A DNA stretch of 64,000 nt from positions 2,356,001 to 2,420,000 of the forward strand of contig CP065006.1 in NCBI GenBank assembly GCA_016699695.1, read 5' to 3'. Both the position numbers and the translations under genes were made by a program. Of this stretch, positions 1 through 9,006 are shown piece by piece; the first letter of the stretch is position 1, and the number at the start of each line of letters is the position of its first letter. Source of the DNA: Bacteroidota bacterium (lineage in GTDB: Bacteria > Bacteroidota > Bacteroidia > Bacteroidales > UBA10428). Under the pieces are notes generated by a model, which saw only the letters and a program-made list of their open reading frames with translations, made no database searches and was not told where the DNA came from.

Positions 1-22
1 ATATCGAATGAAAAAATTAATG

Positions 23-502
23 CTAATATCCTCTGGCAAGAGGGTCTCCTTTTGCAGTTGAATAATTGATTTTAAGAGCACTAGCCTTGCGCAATTCCTG
101 CTTGATATCGGTAACAATACCCATTTCCACATCGCGGTCTACTTTAAGCGAAACAGTCATTTTTGGCTGATCGCTTTCCGAAAGTCTTTCACGCTCGGCG
201 GCAATGAACTCGCGTATTTGCTCAGGTTCTGCAAACGCATCATTCAGCTGTATGCGTGGAAGTTTTCCAAATTTCGAATTAGTTGGCAAACCAATGTAAA
301 TATAACTTACAAGCGATTTGTTATCGAGTTTCTTAATCTGGTTTGCTACCGGTGCATGCACTTTTACCAAAGGATTATTTTGCTTCATGGTGGTAGTAAC
401 CATAAAAAAGAAAAGAAGCATAAATACAATGTCGGGCAGCGATGCAGTTGAAAGGGCTTGAACCTTGTTCTTACCTCTTTGTTTAAATCTTCCTGCTAAC
501 AT
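23..502 (-). CDS. exbD: ExbD/TolR-family biopolymer transport protein (second copy)
   Basis: Inner-membrane subunit of an ExbB-ExbD proton channel that energises TonB or a related envelope machine. The 159-residue protein has the family layout: a short basic N-terminus, one membrane helix at about residues 22-38 and a periplasmic domain. Asp24 at the start of the helix matches the conserved proton-binding aspartate of ExbD. It is the last gene of a leftward operon and starts 4 bp after the preceding exbD. Two diverged ExbD proteins in one operon are common in Bacteroidota. No tonB is visible here, so the energised partner is unknown. Family certain, substrate unknown. Confidence 0.9.
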   Translation of the reverse strand: MLAGRFKQRGKNKVQALSTASLPDIVFMLLFFFMVTTTMKQNNPLVKVHAPVANQIKKLDNKSLVSYIYIGLPTNSKFGKLPRIQLNDAFAEPEQIREFIAAERERLSESDQPKMTVSLKVDRDVEMGIVTDIKQELRKASALKINYSTAKGDPLARGY

Positions 503-506
503 AATC

Positions 507-1100
507 TTATCCTCCCACGTTTTTGGGTTCTGCTTCCGAAATCTTCATTGGGTAAACTTCCTCAATGGCATCAATCATCTCCTTCTCCTTTTCATCTTCA
601 GAGTCCAGCTCAACGTATTTTTTTCCAAACTGACGCAAGCTTAATTCATTTCTTAGGTCGTTATAAGCGGCTGCCAGTTCGTTCTGAACGCTGATATAGG
701 TTTTAAAGGAGGTGCCCCTGTCGTTTTGAAGCGATATCACGTGTTTTTTTGTTACATTCACTGTTCCAAAATAGTCCACGGTTATTGGTTCAAGCGCGGG
801 TAAATTGGGGTCGTTGTTCGGATTTAAAATAAATTCCTTGGCGGCTTCACGTAAATCATTTAGCTGCATTAGCTGACCTTCTACCAATAATTGGTTATCG
901 CGGTTAACCAGCACTACAAATACGTTTCGCTCCTTTATTTCAATATCGTCATTATTGTCTGTCTCCGGCATAGGAGGTAATTTCCTCACAATGCCCGAAT
1001 CGGTATCCATGGTAGTGGTAACCAGGAAGAAAATCAGGAGGAGGAAGGCGATGTCTGCCATTGATCCTGCATTGATTTCCGGTATTTCTCTTCTAGCCAT
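507..1100 (-). CDS. exbD: ExbD/TolR-family biopolymer transport protein (first copy)
   Basis: Proton-channel accessory subunit paired with the ExbB homologue of the same operon. The 197-residue product has one N-terminal helix (about 15-31) with the conserved Asp16, then a larger periplasmic domain than the downstream copy. The C-terminal third is acidic and charged. The sequence of the helix end (LVTTTMD) resembles that of the second ExbD (MVTTTMK), suggesting old duplication. It lies 34 bp downstream of a small membrane protein gene and 4 bp upstream of the second exbD. Confidence 0.9.
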   Translation of the reverse strand: MARREIPEINAGSMADIAFLLLIFFLVTTTMDTDSGIVRKLPPMPETDNNDDIEIKERNVFVVLVNRDNQLLVEGQLMQLNDLREAAKEFILNPNNDPNLPALEPITVDYFGTVNVTKKHVISLQNDRGTSFKTYISVQNELAAAYNDLRNELSLRQFGKKYVELDSEDEKEKEMIDAIEEVYPMKISEAEPKNVGG

Positions 1101-1134
1101 ATAATTTATAATTTAGTTCTGAAATTTTTCAGGC

Positions 1135-1578
1135 CTAGTTAAAAGCCCTGTAAATTTCCGATACAACAATACCCAAAAGGGCAATTCCACCCAAAATGTA
1201 GGTTGCCCACAATCCAGTGCCCGTCCATTTAAGAATAGCTGGGGACTCATTTGGCATTTTTTGAATATCGCTTGAAATGTCAGCTGATAAAGCATAGGAG
1301 ATAGCAACAAGTGCCCCACCTAACACCAATACAATTAATGCCCCTTTAATGGCTTTTGGATGTGTAATAATATGGAAAAAAGCAAAAGTTATAGTTAATA
1401 GGATGGCTATGCCAAACAGTAAGTAGCTCCAATACAGGCCAATGGCTGTAAAGCGCGGTTCATCATCTGTGACAAGTCCCGTACCTTCGGTTACATTGCC
1501 ACCTAAAAAAAAGGCTAGAGCTAATGCGACCGAGATAGCTACTATTATGTAGAATACTATCGAAGATATTTTTTGCAT
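1135..1578 (-). CDS. Four-helix membrane protein inside the exb operon
   Basis: A 147-residue hydrophobic protein with about four predicted membrane segments (roughly residues 5-26, 46-68, 77-97 and 119-142) and no recognised enzymatic motif. It lies between exbB (3 bp away) and the first exbD (34 bp away), on the same strand, so it is almost surely co-transcribed with the proton channel. I infer a role as an accessory to the ExbB/ExbD complex or its assembly; nothing in the sequence proves this. Confidence 0.75.
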   Translation of the reverse strand: MQKISSIVFYIIVAISVALALAFFLGGNVTEGTGLVTDDEPRFTAIGLYWSYLLFGIAILLTITFAFFHIITHPKAIKGALIVLVLGGALVAISYALSADISSDIQKMPNESPAILKWTGTGLWATYILGGIALLGIVVSEIYRAFN

Positions 1579-1581
1579 TGC

Positions 1582-2391
1582 TTATTTATTTTTGAGATTG
1601 TACTTTACAAGAATATCCATCAGTGAGATAGATGAATCTTCCATTTTGCTTACCAAGGTGTCGATTTTGGCAAGAAGGTAATTGTAGAAAACCTGCAGGA
1701 ACATAGCTACAATAAGACCAAACACTGTTGTGATAAGGGCAATACCAATACCTTCGGCTACAATGGTAGCACTAACATCGCCAGCTGCGGCAATATTGTC
1801 AAATGCGAGAATCATACCTATAACGGTACCTAAGAACCCAAGCATTGGGGCAAGTGCAATAAAAAGAGAAATCCAGCTGAGGTTTTTTTCTAAAAGACCC
1901 ATTTGAACACTTCCGTAAGAAATAATTGATTTTTCAACTATTTCCAGACCTTCGTCGATACGATCCAAACCCTGATAGAATATGCTGGCAACTGGTCCAC
2001 GGGTATTGCGGCATACTTCTTTACCAGCTTCGATTCCACCTTCATTCAAAGCGGCTTCGATTTTCAACAACAGTTTTTCGGTGTTGGTAGAAGCAAGGTT
2101 CAAATAAATGATTCTTTCAATGGCAATAGCTAATCCGAAGATAAGGCAAAGCAAAATAGGAGCCATAAATAATGGACCACCCTGGATAAATTTAGACTTA
2201 AATTGCTGGTGCAAGGGAGCAGGAAGTTCAGCTTCTTCTTCTGCCACAACAGGGGCTGTTTCAACAACAGGTGCTTGCTCAACAGCTTGTGTTGTATCCT
2301 GGGTGGTAGGCTCGTCCTGAGCGTTTAAGGTGTTAGATACTCCGAAGAAAAGTATCCCCATTACAGCTAAAAATGCAAATAATTTTTTCAT
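1582..2391 (-). CDS. exbB: ExbB/TolQ/MotA-family proton channel protein
   Basis: Channel-forming subunit that uses the proton motive force to drive TonB-type energy transduction. The 269-residue protein starts with a signal-like segment (1-24), then a Pro/Glu/Val/Ala-rich linker (about 25-60). Three membrane helices follow, near 72-93, 170-200 and 207-235. The last two carry the Gly/Ala/Thr-rich MotA_ExbB signature (APMLGFLGTVIGM). The N-terminal extension with signal sequence is typical of Bacteroidota ExbB. It heads the operon with the small membrane protein and two exbD genes, and a TAnnTTTG promoter lies about 95 bp upstream. Confidence 0.93.
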   Translation of the reverse strand: MKKLFAFLAVMGILFFGVSNTLNAQDEPTTQDTTQAVEQAPVVETAPVVAEEEAELPAPLHQQFKSKFIQGGPLFMAPILLCLIFGLAIAIERIIYLNLASTNTEKLLLKIEAALNEGGIEAGKEVCRNTRGPVASIFYQGLDRIDEGLEIVEKSIISYGSVQMGLLEKNLSWISLFIALAPMLGFLGTVIGMILAFDNIAAAGDVSATIVAEGIGIALITTVFGLIVAMFLQVFYNYLLAKIDTLVSKMEDSSISLMDILVKYNLKNK

Positions 2392-2484
2392 GACATTAAT
2401 TTATTAGTTTTTCTCTTATTCGATATGGTTTTAATTTATTCCTGAAATTGATATTATATCTATTGCTCTTTTTTTTGGGAGTAA

Positions 2485-2492
2485 CAAAAATA
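2485..2492 (-). promoter_or_regulatory. Bacteroidota-type -7 element for the exb operon
   Basis: On the minus strand the octamer reads TATTTTTG, a full match to the Bacteroidota -7 consensus TAnnTTTG. A TTTG lies 22 bp further upstream (complement of 2515-2518), close to the expected -33 spacing. It implies a roughly 85-nt 5' leader before exbB. Confidence 0.5.
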
Positions 2493-2643
2493 CATGTTTT
2501 TGCGAGATTAGCATCAAAGCAGGCTTATTTAATTAAGCTTTTCTGGCAAGTTTGTTGTTAATTATTATAGCCTCAAATTGAACGTATTCTAATTTTTACC
2601 TACCCGAATAGCTAATCTTACAAAAGTTTCCTTTCATTGTTTG

Positions 2644-2731
2644 CGGAGAGGAAGGGATTCGAACCCCCGTCACGCTTTTGGCATGAACACACTTTCCAGG
2701 CGTGCGCCTTCGACCACTCGGCCACCTCTCC
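2644..2731 (-). tRNA. tRNA-Ser (anticodon GGA)
   Basis: 88-nt class II tRNA read on the minus strand. The acceptor stem GGAGAGG pairs with CCTCTCC, with discriminator G at 2644. The T-arm has GGTTCGAATCC, the variable arm is long, and the anticodon loop CTGGAAA gives anticodon GGA (2695-2697), which reads UCC/UCU. The 3' terminal CCA is not encoded (the genome has CAA). It sits upstream of exbB and downstream of ansA on the same strand. Confidence 0.95.
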
Positions 2732-2802
2732 AATATTTTAATGGGCCCATGCCCGTTTTTTTTCGGGGCGCAATTTACTAAAATAATTTAAAACACAAGT
2801 TG

Positions 2803-3837
2803 TTAAAGGCTTATTTCTCCCCGTATTGATTGATTGAGCAAAGTTTTAACCTCCTCATGGCTGCTGCATTTACCTAACAGGTACATGAGCTTGGTTAGTG
2901 CTGCTTCGGTGGTGCTGTCACGTCCGCTAATCACACCAGCATTTTTTAAGGCCAGGCTGGTTTCATACATTCCCCATTCTACCGTACCTTCGGCACATTG
3001 AGTGACCCCCAGAACAACAATGCCCTTTTCAATAGCCAGGCTGAGTTCATCTTTCAACCACGCAATGGTAGGGGCATTGCCAGAACCAAATGTTTCCAAC
3101 ACAACTCCCTTTAAATCTTCGATATTGAGTAGTGCACGTACCGTTTTGTGTTGTATTCCGGGGAATAATTTAAGGATAACTACATCGGTGTTCAGTTTTT
3201 TACTTACCCGAAAGGGTTCTTCGCTTTTGGACCTTAGGATTAAATGGTGGTTGTAGCGGATGTGCACCCCAATTTCTGCCAAAGCAGGAAGGTTATAAGA
3301 CTGAAAAGCCTTGAATTCTTCGGCATTGTATTTCGAAGTGCGGTTGCCCCTGTATAATTTACTTTGAAAGTAGATACAAACTTCAGGCACATAGGGTTCG
3401 CCACGTTGATGGGCCCCGGCTAATTCTACCGCTGAAATCAAATTTTCTTTTGCATCGGTCCGCAGGGTACCTATGGGAAGTTGAGAGCCGGTAAATACTA
3501 CCGGTTTCCCCAGGTTTTCGAGCATAAAACTAAGGGCCGATGCCGAATAGGCCATGGTGTCGGTGCCATGCAGCACTACAAATCCATCGTATCGGTTGTA
3601 GTTATCTTCAATTACGGTGGCTATCTTTTCCCAAGTTTCGGTATTCACATTCGAACTATCCAGCGGAGGATCGAAGGTATAGGACGAAAGACGAAAATGC
3701 GATTTTCCCAGTTCAGGAATTTCGTCCATAATGTGGTTAAAGGGCAGGGGTTTTAGCGAGCCATCTTTCAGATCGCGCACCATGCCTATGGTTCCGCCGG
3801 TATAGATTATTAGTATTGTCGGATGTATCGAAATCAT
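2803..3837 (-). CDS. ansA: Type I (cytoplasmic) L-asparaginase
   Basis: Hydrolyses L-asparagine to aspartate and ammonia. The 344-residue length and absence of a signal peptide fit the cytoplasmic AnsA class. Both catalytic signatures are present: YTGGTIGM at 12-19, with the nucleophilic threonine, and HGTDTMAYSA at 90-99, with the Thr-Asp pair that activates it. The C-terminal small domain is intact. The start codon overlaps the upstream tatD stop by 4 bp (ATGA), so the two genes are translationally coupled. Confidence 0.94.
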   Translation of the reverse strand: MISIHPTILIIYTGGTIGMVRDLKDGSLKPLPFNHIMDEIPELGKSHFRLSSYTFDPPLDSSNVNTETWEKIATVIEDNYNRYDGFVVLHGTDTMAYSASALSFMLENLGKPVVFTGSQLPIGTLRTDAKENLISAVELAGAHQRGEPYVPEVCIYFQSKLYRGNRTSKYNAEEFKAFQSYNLPALAEIGVHIRYNHHLILRSKSEEPFRVSKKLNTDVVILKLFPGIQHKTVRALLNIEDLKGVVLETFGSGNAPTIAWLKDELSLAIEKGIVVLGVTQCAEGTVEWGMYETSLALKNAGVISGRDSTTEAALTKLMYLLGKCSSHEEVKTLLNQSIRGEISL

Positions 3838-4604
3838 AATTGAAAGATCCTTTCGGCATTTTTTGTTGTAACCAAGGCTACTTCCTCGACCCTTAAACCT
3901 TTTAGCTCAGCTATACATTCTGCCACAAGAGGCAGGTAACTACTTTGGTTACGTTTTCCTCTGTATGGAACAGGCGCAAGGTAAGGAGAATCTGTTTCGA
4001 GTACAAGATGATTTAGGTCAAGGTTCCTGACTACTTCTTTCAAATGGGTGTTTTTAAAACTGATAATACCCCCAATGCCAATCAGAAAGCCCATTTCGAT
4101 GGCTTTTTGGGCTTGTTCCAGATTGCCGGTAAAAGCATGGAAGATTCCCTCGATTTTTTTTGCTTTTAGGCTTTCAAGCGCCTTAAAGGTTTCGTCAAAG
4201 GCATCGCGCACATGAATTATTGCCGGAAGTTTTTTTTCGATGGCGTAGTTTATTTGCATTAAAAAAGCATCTGTTTGTTCCTTCAGATATTTTTGATCCC
4301 AATAGAGGTCTAATCCAATTTCTCCTACCCCTTTGTATTTGCCACTTTCGAGATGCGTGAAAATACAATTTAGTTCGTTTAAATAATCTTCCTTTACATA
4401 AGTTGGATGCAGCCCCATGAGCGGAAAAAAGTTTTGAGGATAAGCCTCAGTTAGTTGATTCAAGGCTTCAACGCTATGGCTATCTATATTGGGCAATATC
4501 ATCCTGTCGACTCCTGCATCAAGGGCATTTTTCAGGCAGGCATCTCTATCGATATCAAAATCGGGCAGGTATAAATGAGTGTGTGTATCGACAAAGCGGA
4601 GCAT
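3834..4604 (-). CDS. tatD: TatD-family metal-dependent deoxyribonuclease
   Basis: Metal-dependent hydrolase of the TatD/YcfH TIM-barrel family; members act as 3'-5' DNA exonucleases or D-aminoacyl-tRNA hydrolases. The 256-residue protein shows the ordered metal ligands: HTH at 8-10, the glutamate in GEIGLD near 97, a histidine in IIHVRD, the HAFTG segment and the C-terminal ETDSPYLAP. Length is typical. It is the first gene of a two-gene operon with ansA, with a TAnnTTTG element immediately upstream. Confidence 0.92.
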   Translation of the reverse strand: MLRFVDTHTHLYLPDFDIDRDACLKNALDAGVDRMILPNIDSHSVEALNQLTEAYPQNFFPLMGLHPTYVKEDYLNELNCIFTHLESGKYKGVGEIGLDLYWDQKYLKEQTDAFLMQINYAIEKKLPAIIHVRDAFDETFKALESLKAKKIEGIFHAFTGNLEQAQKAIEMGFLIGIGGIISFKNTHLKEVVRNLDLNHLVLETDSPYLAPVPYRGKRNQSSYLPLVAECIAELKGLRVEEVALVTTKNAERIFQL

Positions 4605-4617
4605 AAAAATTTTTTCT

Positions 4618-4625
4618 CAAAAGTA
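4618..4625 (-). promoter_or_regulatory. Bacteroidota-type -7 element for tatD-ansA
   Basis: The minus strand reads TACTTTTG, matching TAnnTTTG, 14 bp before the tatD start codon. It would give a very short 5' leader. No convincing -33 TTTG is visible at ideal spacing. Confidence 0.4.
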
Positions 4626-4680
4626 GAAAAGTTTGCCTTACTAATTCTTCATTTTCTTTTTTGCTGAATAGGGCAGTGTC

Positions 4681-5784
4681 TCAGGCGAGTTTAAAATGTT
4701 TTCCGGGAAGGGATACTATCTGGCCAGAGAATTCGAGAGTTAAAAGGATGGAAGATACCAGCGAGACTGGTTTCCCAAGGTTTCGGGCAAGCTGATCGAG
4801 CGAGAGGGAATCCTGGCCCGATAATGCTTTCACAAGCGCTTCTTCCTCGGGTGTTAAAGTGACAAAGAGACTTTTCTGCACGGCTTGTGGTTTCATTTCA
4901 GCATCCCACTTCATAAAATAAAGTACATCACTTGCCGATTCGATAAGGGCTGCCATGTTTTTTTTAATAAGGTTGTTGCAGCCTTTGGAGAGTATGTCTC
5001 CGGCTCTTCCCGGAAAGGCAAATACATCGCGGTGATACGAAAGCGCCATATCGGCCGTTAAGAGAGAGCCTCCTGTTTCGCCTGATTCAACCACAATGGT
5101 GGCATCGGATAACCCGGCAATGATACGGTTGCGGCTAACAAAGTTGCCGGGATCGGGTTTTTGTTGCGAAGGAAATTCTGAGACAATGGTACCATGACCG
5201 ATAATCTGATTGAGGTATTTTTTGTGAGCAGACGGATATACTTGTTCAATTCCATGCCCGAAAACGGCGATGGTTCGGAGGCCGGCATTCAAGGCTTCTT
5301 TATGGGCACAGATGTCGATGCCATAAGCAAAGCCACTTACAATTACAAGTTCAGGAAAAAGCACTGCAAGCTCTGTTACCAGTTGCCGGCAGGCATGTTC
5401 GCCATAATGTGTGGCGCGGCGAGTGCCTACAAGGCTGATAATTCGCCTGGCATCGAAACAATTTTCGCCTTTATAATAAAGCACAACGGGCGAATCGTCG
5501 CATTCTTTTAACCGTTTCGGATAGCCCTCATCGAGGTAGAACAAACAATTTACCTGGTTTTTCTGAAGGAATTCAAGTTCTCTTTCGGCCATTTGCAATA
5601 CTGCTTCGCGATTGAAACGCGCAAGTATGCCATTTCCTATTCCCGGAACTTTTAACAGGTGATTTTTATTTTCAGTAAAAACAGCTTCGACACTCCCAAG
5701 GTATGCTACCAGTTTACGCGCCAATACAGGGCCTATATTGGGTATAAGGGAAAGGGCGACCTTATGGAGCAAACTTTTGTCCAT
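4681..5784 (-). CDS. dprA: DNA-processing protein DprA/Smf
   Basis: Binds incoming single-stranded DNA and loads RecA in natural transformation; in many non-competent bacteria its role is unclear. The 367-residue product has an N-terminal helix-hairpin-helix region (residues about 8-60). The central Rossmann-like Smf fold carries LVGTRRAT, SGFAYGID and the SRNRIIAGLSD segment near the nucleic-acid pocket. A C-terminal winged-helix DprA domain follows (about 300-365). Domain order and length are normal. It ends 76 bp before tatD. Confidence 0.94.
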   Translation of the reverse strand: MDKSLLHKVALSLIPNIGPVLARKLVAYLGSVEAVFTENKNHLLKVPGIGNGILARFNREAVLQMAERELEFLQKNQVNCLFYLDEGYPKRLKECDDSPVVLYYKGENCFDARRIISLVGTRRATHYGEHACRQLVTELAVLFPELVIVSGFAYGIDICAHKEALNAGLRTIAVFGHGIEQVYPSAHKKYLNQIIGHGTIVSEFPSQQKPDPGNFVSRNRIIAGLSDATIVVESGETGGSLLTADMALSYHRDVFAFPGRAGDILSKGCNNLIKKNMAALIESASDVLYFMKWDAEMKPQAVQKSLFVTLTPEEEALVKALSGQDSLSLDQLARNLGKPVSLVSSILLTLEFSGQIVSLPGKHFKLA

Positions 5785-5798
5785 TAAAGGGTATTAAA

Positions 5799-6347
5799 TT
5801 ATTTGGGCGATTTGGAATTTGAGTTTAGCGAGTAGAGCAAGGCTGCAAGTTCCTGTTTCGACAGAATACTTAAAGAAACAGCCGGGTACTTGGCCTCAAT
5901 ATCTTTAAAATACCTTCGGAGTATAAGCTTTTTTTTAATTCCCAGCAGGCTGCTTTTATAAGTAAATGAAATAAACTCGGTTTTGGGAATTTCGATGGAA
6001 TTTTTCTTCTTGTTGGCATAAGCCAATGAGTAATACCGCAATACGATCAGGTTAGATTCATCGTTGTAATGGATATAATGGAATTCATGGAGCGAATCGA
6101 TAATTAAGACCAGTCCATAGACCAATCCAACCAGGATGGCCCAATGGTATTTGTTCAGTCCCAGAAAGGTGTTCGGAAGTTTTCCTAATAATATTATGGC
6201 TAAAACAAGAGCAATAAAGCCTAACAGTGTAAAGAGTCTTCGGAGCTGGATGAAGATTACCCGTTTCTTGCTATCTATGATCATAGGTGATTGTATTGCA
6301 GGGTTTGAGTTGCCAAATATAATGAATTCTGAAAATGAAAGGGCCAT
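5799..6347 (-). CDS. Hypothetical protein with two membrane helices
   Basis: A 182-residue protein with two strong hydrophobic segments (about 35-55 and 67-86) followed by a soluble beta-rich C-terminal half, an arrangement seen in small PH-like membrane proteins. No family can be named from sequence alone. It lies 14 bp upstream of dprA on the same strand. The start is uncertain: Met22 (near 6284) would remove an unusual Phe/Ser/Pro-rich leader and is a good alternative. Confidence 0.65.
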   Translation of the reverse strand: MALSFSEFIIFGNSNPAIQSPMIIDSKKRVIFIQLRRLFTLLGFIALVLAIILLGKLPNTFLGLNKYHWAILVGLVYGLVLIIDSLHEFHYIHYNDESNLIVLRYYSLAYANKKKNSIEIPKTEFISFTYKSSLLGIKKKLILRRYFKDIEAKYPAVSLSILSKQELAALLYSLNSNSKSPK

Positions 6348-6490
6348 AGTCTAATAATCAATCAAACACACATGAAGCTCTGCGAATGGGAAAAAGGGTA
6401 TTAAAAACATATGACAAGATGTTTCTGCTTTAGAATAGCTACTTTTACCACGCTACATTATTCGAATTATTAATTACTTATACAGTAAGC

Positions 6491-7669
6491 ATGGACAACG
6501 ATAAAAACTATCAGGCTTTTTTAGCCCATCTTCAATCTTCTTTGGCCGATATGTCCTTTATTAAGCTTAATCTATCGGACAAGCGAAACAAGAAAGAAGA
6601 GCTAAAATCTGTGAGCATAAAACCTGTTCAGATTAAAAAGGGCTTGATGCTTAGTTTTGTTTATCGTTATCCCACACGCGATTTAACCAAAAACTATACT
6701 TTCGAGGAGGCTTTGGAAGCCATAAAAGATTTAATCGAAAAAAGTTTGATACAGGCAGAACTTCAAACCAGCCAGCAAGTCTGGCACCTTGTCAAATACA
6801 AAAACGATACTTCGAAGCTTATAAAAAATGAACCCCCTACGGTTCAGGTTCAAAATCTTCAGCACGACAAACAAAAAGTGCGGATGATTGAACCGGTATC
6901 TGGTGGTTACCTCGAAGCTCTTGGTTTGGTTGATTCACTCGGCAAGGTTAAACCGAGCATGAACGATAAATTCAGACAAATAAACAAGTACATCGAAATT
7001 GTCGATACCATGCTGCGCTCTATACAGATTGAAGGCCCTTTCAAGGTAGTGGATATGGGTTCCGGAAAGGGATATCTTACTTTTGCTCTCTACGATTACC
7101 TTATCAATACCCGAAAAGTCGAGGCTCATGTAACAGGGGTTGAGTTTCGCTCAGAACTGGTGATTGCCTGTAATTCAATAGCAAAGAAGTGTGGATTTGA
7201 GGATATTGTTTTCGAGCAGGGAATTATAAAAGACACTCCGGTGGAGGATGTTCACATGCTTATTGCACTACATGCTTGCGATACCGCTACCGATGAGGCG
7301 ATTTTTAAAGGCATTTCTGCAAAAGCAAAGGTTATTCTGTGTGCCCCATGCTGTCACAAGCAAATAAGGCAACAGCTTAAACCTACCAATATTTTATCAC
7401 TCATCAGCCGGCATGGTATTCTCCTGGAGCGTCAGGCAGAAATGCTTACCGATGCTATCAGGGCACGCATTCTGGAAGCGTATGCTTATAAAACAAAAGT
7501 TTTTGAATTTATTTCTACTGAGCACACCCCAAAAAACGTAATGATTGCAGGAGTACTGCATCAGTCGGATTCTGAGCCTGATCAATCGGCGCTCGAAGAG
7601 GTAAAACAGTTAAAGTTGATGCATGGAGTTGAATACCATGCCTTGGAGAAAATGCTTGGCCTTATGTAG
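6491..7669 (+). CDS. SAM-dependent methyltransferase, METTL25/RRNAD-like (Methyltransf_32)
   Basis: Predicted methyltransferase of unknown substrate. The 392-residue protein has an N-terminal alpha/beta region of about 150 residues. A Rossmann methyltransferase core follows, with the SAM-binding motif VVDMGSGKGYLTFAL near 187-201, the acidic ALHACDTATD motif, and the Cys-rich CAPCCHKQ that marks this family. Homologues containing the Cys-Cys-His motif are found in bacteria and eukaryotes (GSTCD, METTL25, RRNAD1). It is monocistronic, divergent from the neighbouring membrane protein gene and convergent with tadA. Confidence 0.82.
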   Translation: MDNDKNYQAFLAHLQSSLADMSFIKLNLSDKRNKKEELKSVSIKPVQIKKGLMLSFVYRYPTRDLTKNYTFEEALEAIKDLIEKSLIQAELQTSQQVWHLVKYKNDTSKLIKNEPPTVQVQNLQHDKQKVRMIEPVSGGYLEALGLVDSLGKVKPSMNDKFRQINKYIEIVDTMLRSIQIEGPFKVVDMGSGKGYLTFALYDYLINTRKVEAHVTGVEFRSELVIACNSIAKKCGFEDIVFEQGIIKDTPVEDVHMLIALHACDTATDEAIFKGISAKAKVILCAPCCHKQIRQQLKPTNILSLISRHGILLERQAEMLTDAIRARILEAYAYKTKVFEFISTEHTPKNVMIAGVLHQSDSEPDQSALEEVKQLKLMHGVEYHALEKMLGLM

Positions 7670-7697
7670 CCTTTCTTGTTGCGGGAACGAAAACAGC

Positions 7698-8144
7698 TTA
7701 TCTTTTTTTTTGGAAGAACCTCTTTAAAAGCGCTTCACTTTCTTGTGCCATAATTCCTTGCACCACTCTTGTTTTTGGATGCAGGAGGCCTTGTTTTATA
7801 AGGGTGTATCCGCGTTTGGAATCGAAAGCCCCGAAAACAATTTCACCAACCTGCGCCCAGAACAAAGCACCGGCGCACATCACACAAGGCTCGAGGCTCA
7901 CATATAGGCTGCATTCGTTGAGGTATTTACTACCCAGTGCATTGGCTGCTGCGGTAATGGCCTGCATTTCAGCATGGGCAGTTACATCGTTCAGGGTTTC
8001 GGTGAGGTTATGTGAGCGGGCCAGAATCCGATTGTTGGCTACCACTATAGCACCCACAGGTACTTCATCACGATCGTAGGCCAGCATAGCTTCTTTAAGG
8101 GCTTGCTGCATAAAATATTCATGAGAAAACAGTTCGGGTTCCAT
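7698..8144 (-). CDS. tadA: tRNA-specific adenosine deaminase
   Basis: Zinc deaminase converting adenosine 34 to inosine in tRNA-Arg(ACG), widening codon reading. The 148-residue protein contains the zinc and catalytic motifs HAE (57-59) and PCVMC (86-90), with the deaminase fold intact. Length is normal. It is transcribed leftward and convergent with the methyltransferase gene. Confidence 0.94.
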   Translation of the reverse strand: MEPELFSHEYFMQQALKEAMLAYDRDEVPVGAIVVANNRILARSHNLTETLNDVTAHAEMQAITAAANALGSKYLNECSLYVSLEPCVMCAGALFWAQVGEIVFGAFDSKRGYTLIKQGLLHPKTRVVQGIMAQESEALLKRFFQKKR

Positions 8145-8193
8145 AGGCTGTTTATTGGCCTTTTTTAATTTGAACAGGATTTGCTTACCAGGG

Positions 8194-9003
8194 TTAGTAT
8201 TCCGTTTCCGTTGCCAGCATATTTTTTATTGAAGCCCAGGCTACACTATCAATTATAGCTTGCTCAGTGTATTGCTCTGTCTGGCTAAGCTCGAGTATTT
8301 CAGCTACTCTTTTGTTCGATTCAGGGTGCGTGCTGATCCAAGGTATTGAAATGAGCTGATCCTGATCTTTCGAAAGACGGAATAAGAAATCGGACAAGCC
8401 CAGAGGATTTACTCCCGCTTGTACAAGGTATTTTATTGCTGTTGCATCGGCTTCGCTTTCGAGTTCGCGGCTGTAATGGTTGGAGCTAAGGGTATGCACC
8501 ATTTCACCAACTATTTCGCCGTTATTTCCACCACTTATTACGGCTGTTAATAGGGCTATTCCTACCTCACGCGTAAGCTTTTTCATTACATGGTTTTTTT
8601 CGATATGGGCTACTTCATGTGCAAGCACGGCTGTGAGTTCTTCCGGGTTGTTGCAGTATTGCACCAATGCCGAATGCAATACTATGTGCCTGCCCGGTAA
8701 GGCATAGGCATTTATCTCAGAGTGATGTATAAGATGGAGTTGGATTGATTGTGTATCGATGTTGTTGCTGCGGCACAGGTGTTTCATCAGGTTTCGTATG
8801 GTATAAACTACTGAATCGGTCCTGCAGGTGTCGTTTTGCGAGAGTACCTGATCGATAAATAGTTTGCCAAGGGTTTCTTCTTTTTGTTTCGATAGTTTTT
8901 CAGTTGTTTCTGGTTTAATAAATTCAATGCGACTCAGGGCAAACCAAATAAGAAAAAATGCTCCGAATAAAATCACAAACTGTCTAAGTGTCTTCAGATT
9001 CAT
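8194..9003 (-). CDS. M48-family membrane-anchored metalloprotease
   Basis: Zinc peptidase likely acting in envelope protein quality control. One N-terminal membrane segment (about 7-24) anchors a peptidase M48 domain. The zinc motif HEVAH lies at 129-133 and the third ligand is expected in the ELESEAD segment near 178. It lacks the four-helix topology of HtpX and the TPR repeats of BepA, so it is the short YcaL/LoiP-like kind. At 269 residues it is complete. It is 3 bp downstream of a DUF4870-type gene and probably shares its transcript. Confidence 0.88.
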   Translation of the reverse strand: MNLKTLRQFVILFGAFFLIWFALSRIEFIKPETTEKLSKQKEETLGKLFIDQVLSQNDTCRTDSVVYTIRNLMKHLCRSNNIDTQSIQLHLIHHSEINAYALPGRHIVLHSALVQYCNNPEELTAVLAHEVAHIEKNHVMKKLTREVGIALLTAVISGGNNGEIVGEMVHTLSSNHYSRELESEADATAIKYLVQAGVNPLGLSDFLFRLSKDQDQLISIPWISTHPESNKRVAEILELSQTEQYTEQAIIDSVAWASIKNMLATETEY

Positions 9004-9006
9004 GCT

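Noticed and set aside
2749..2770. GCCCG-T8-CGGGGC palindrome between ansA and the tRNA, as a terminator
   Set aside because: The stem is only about five pairs and lacks a clear U-tract on the relevant strand; too weak to list.
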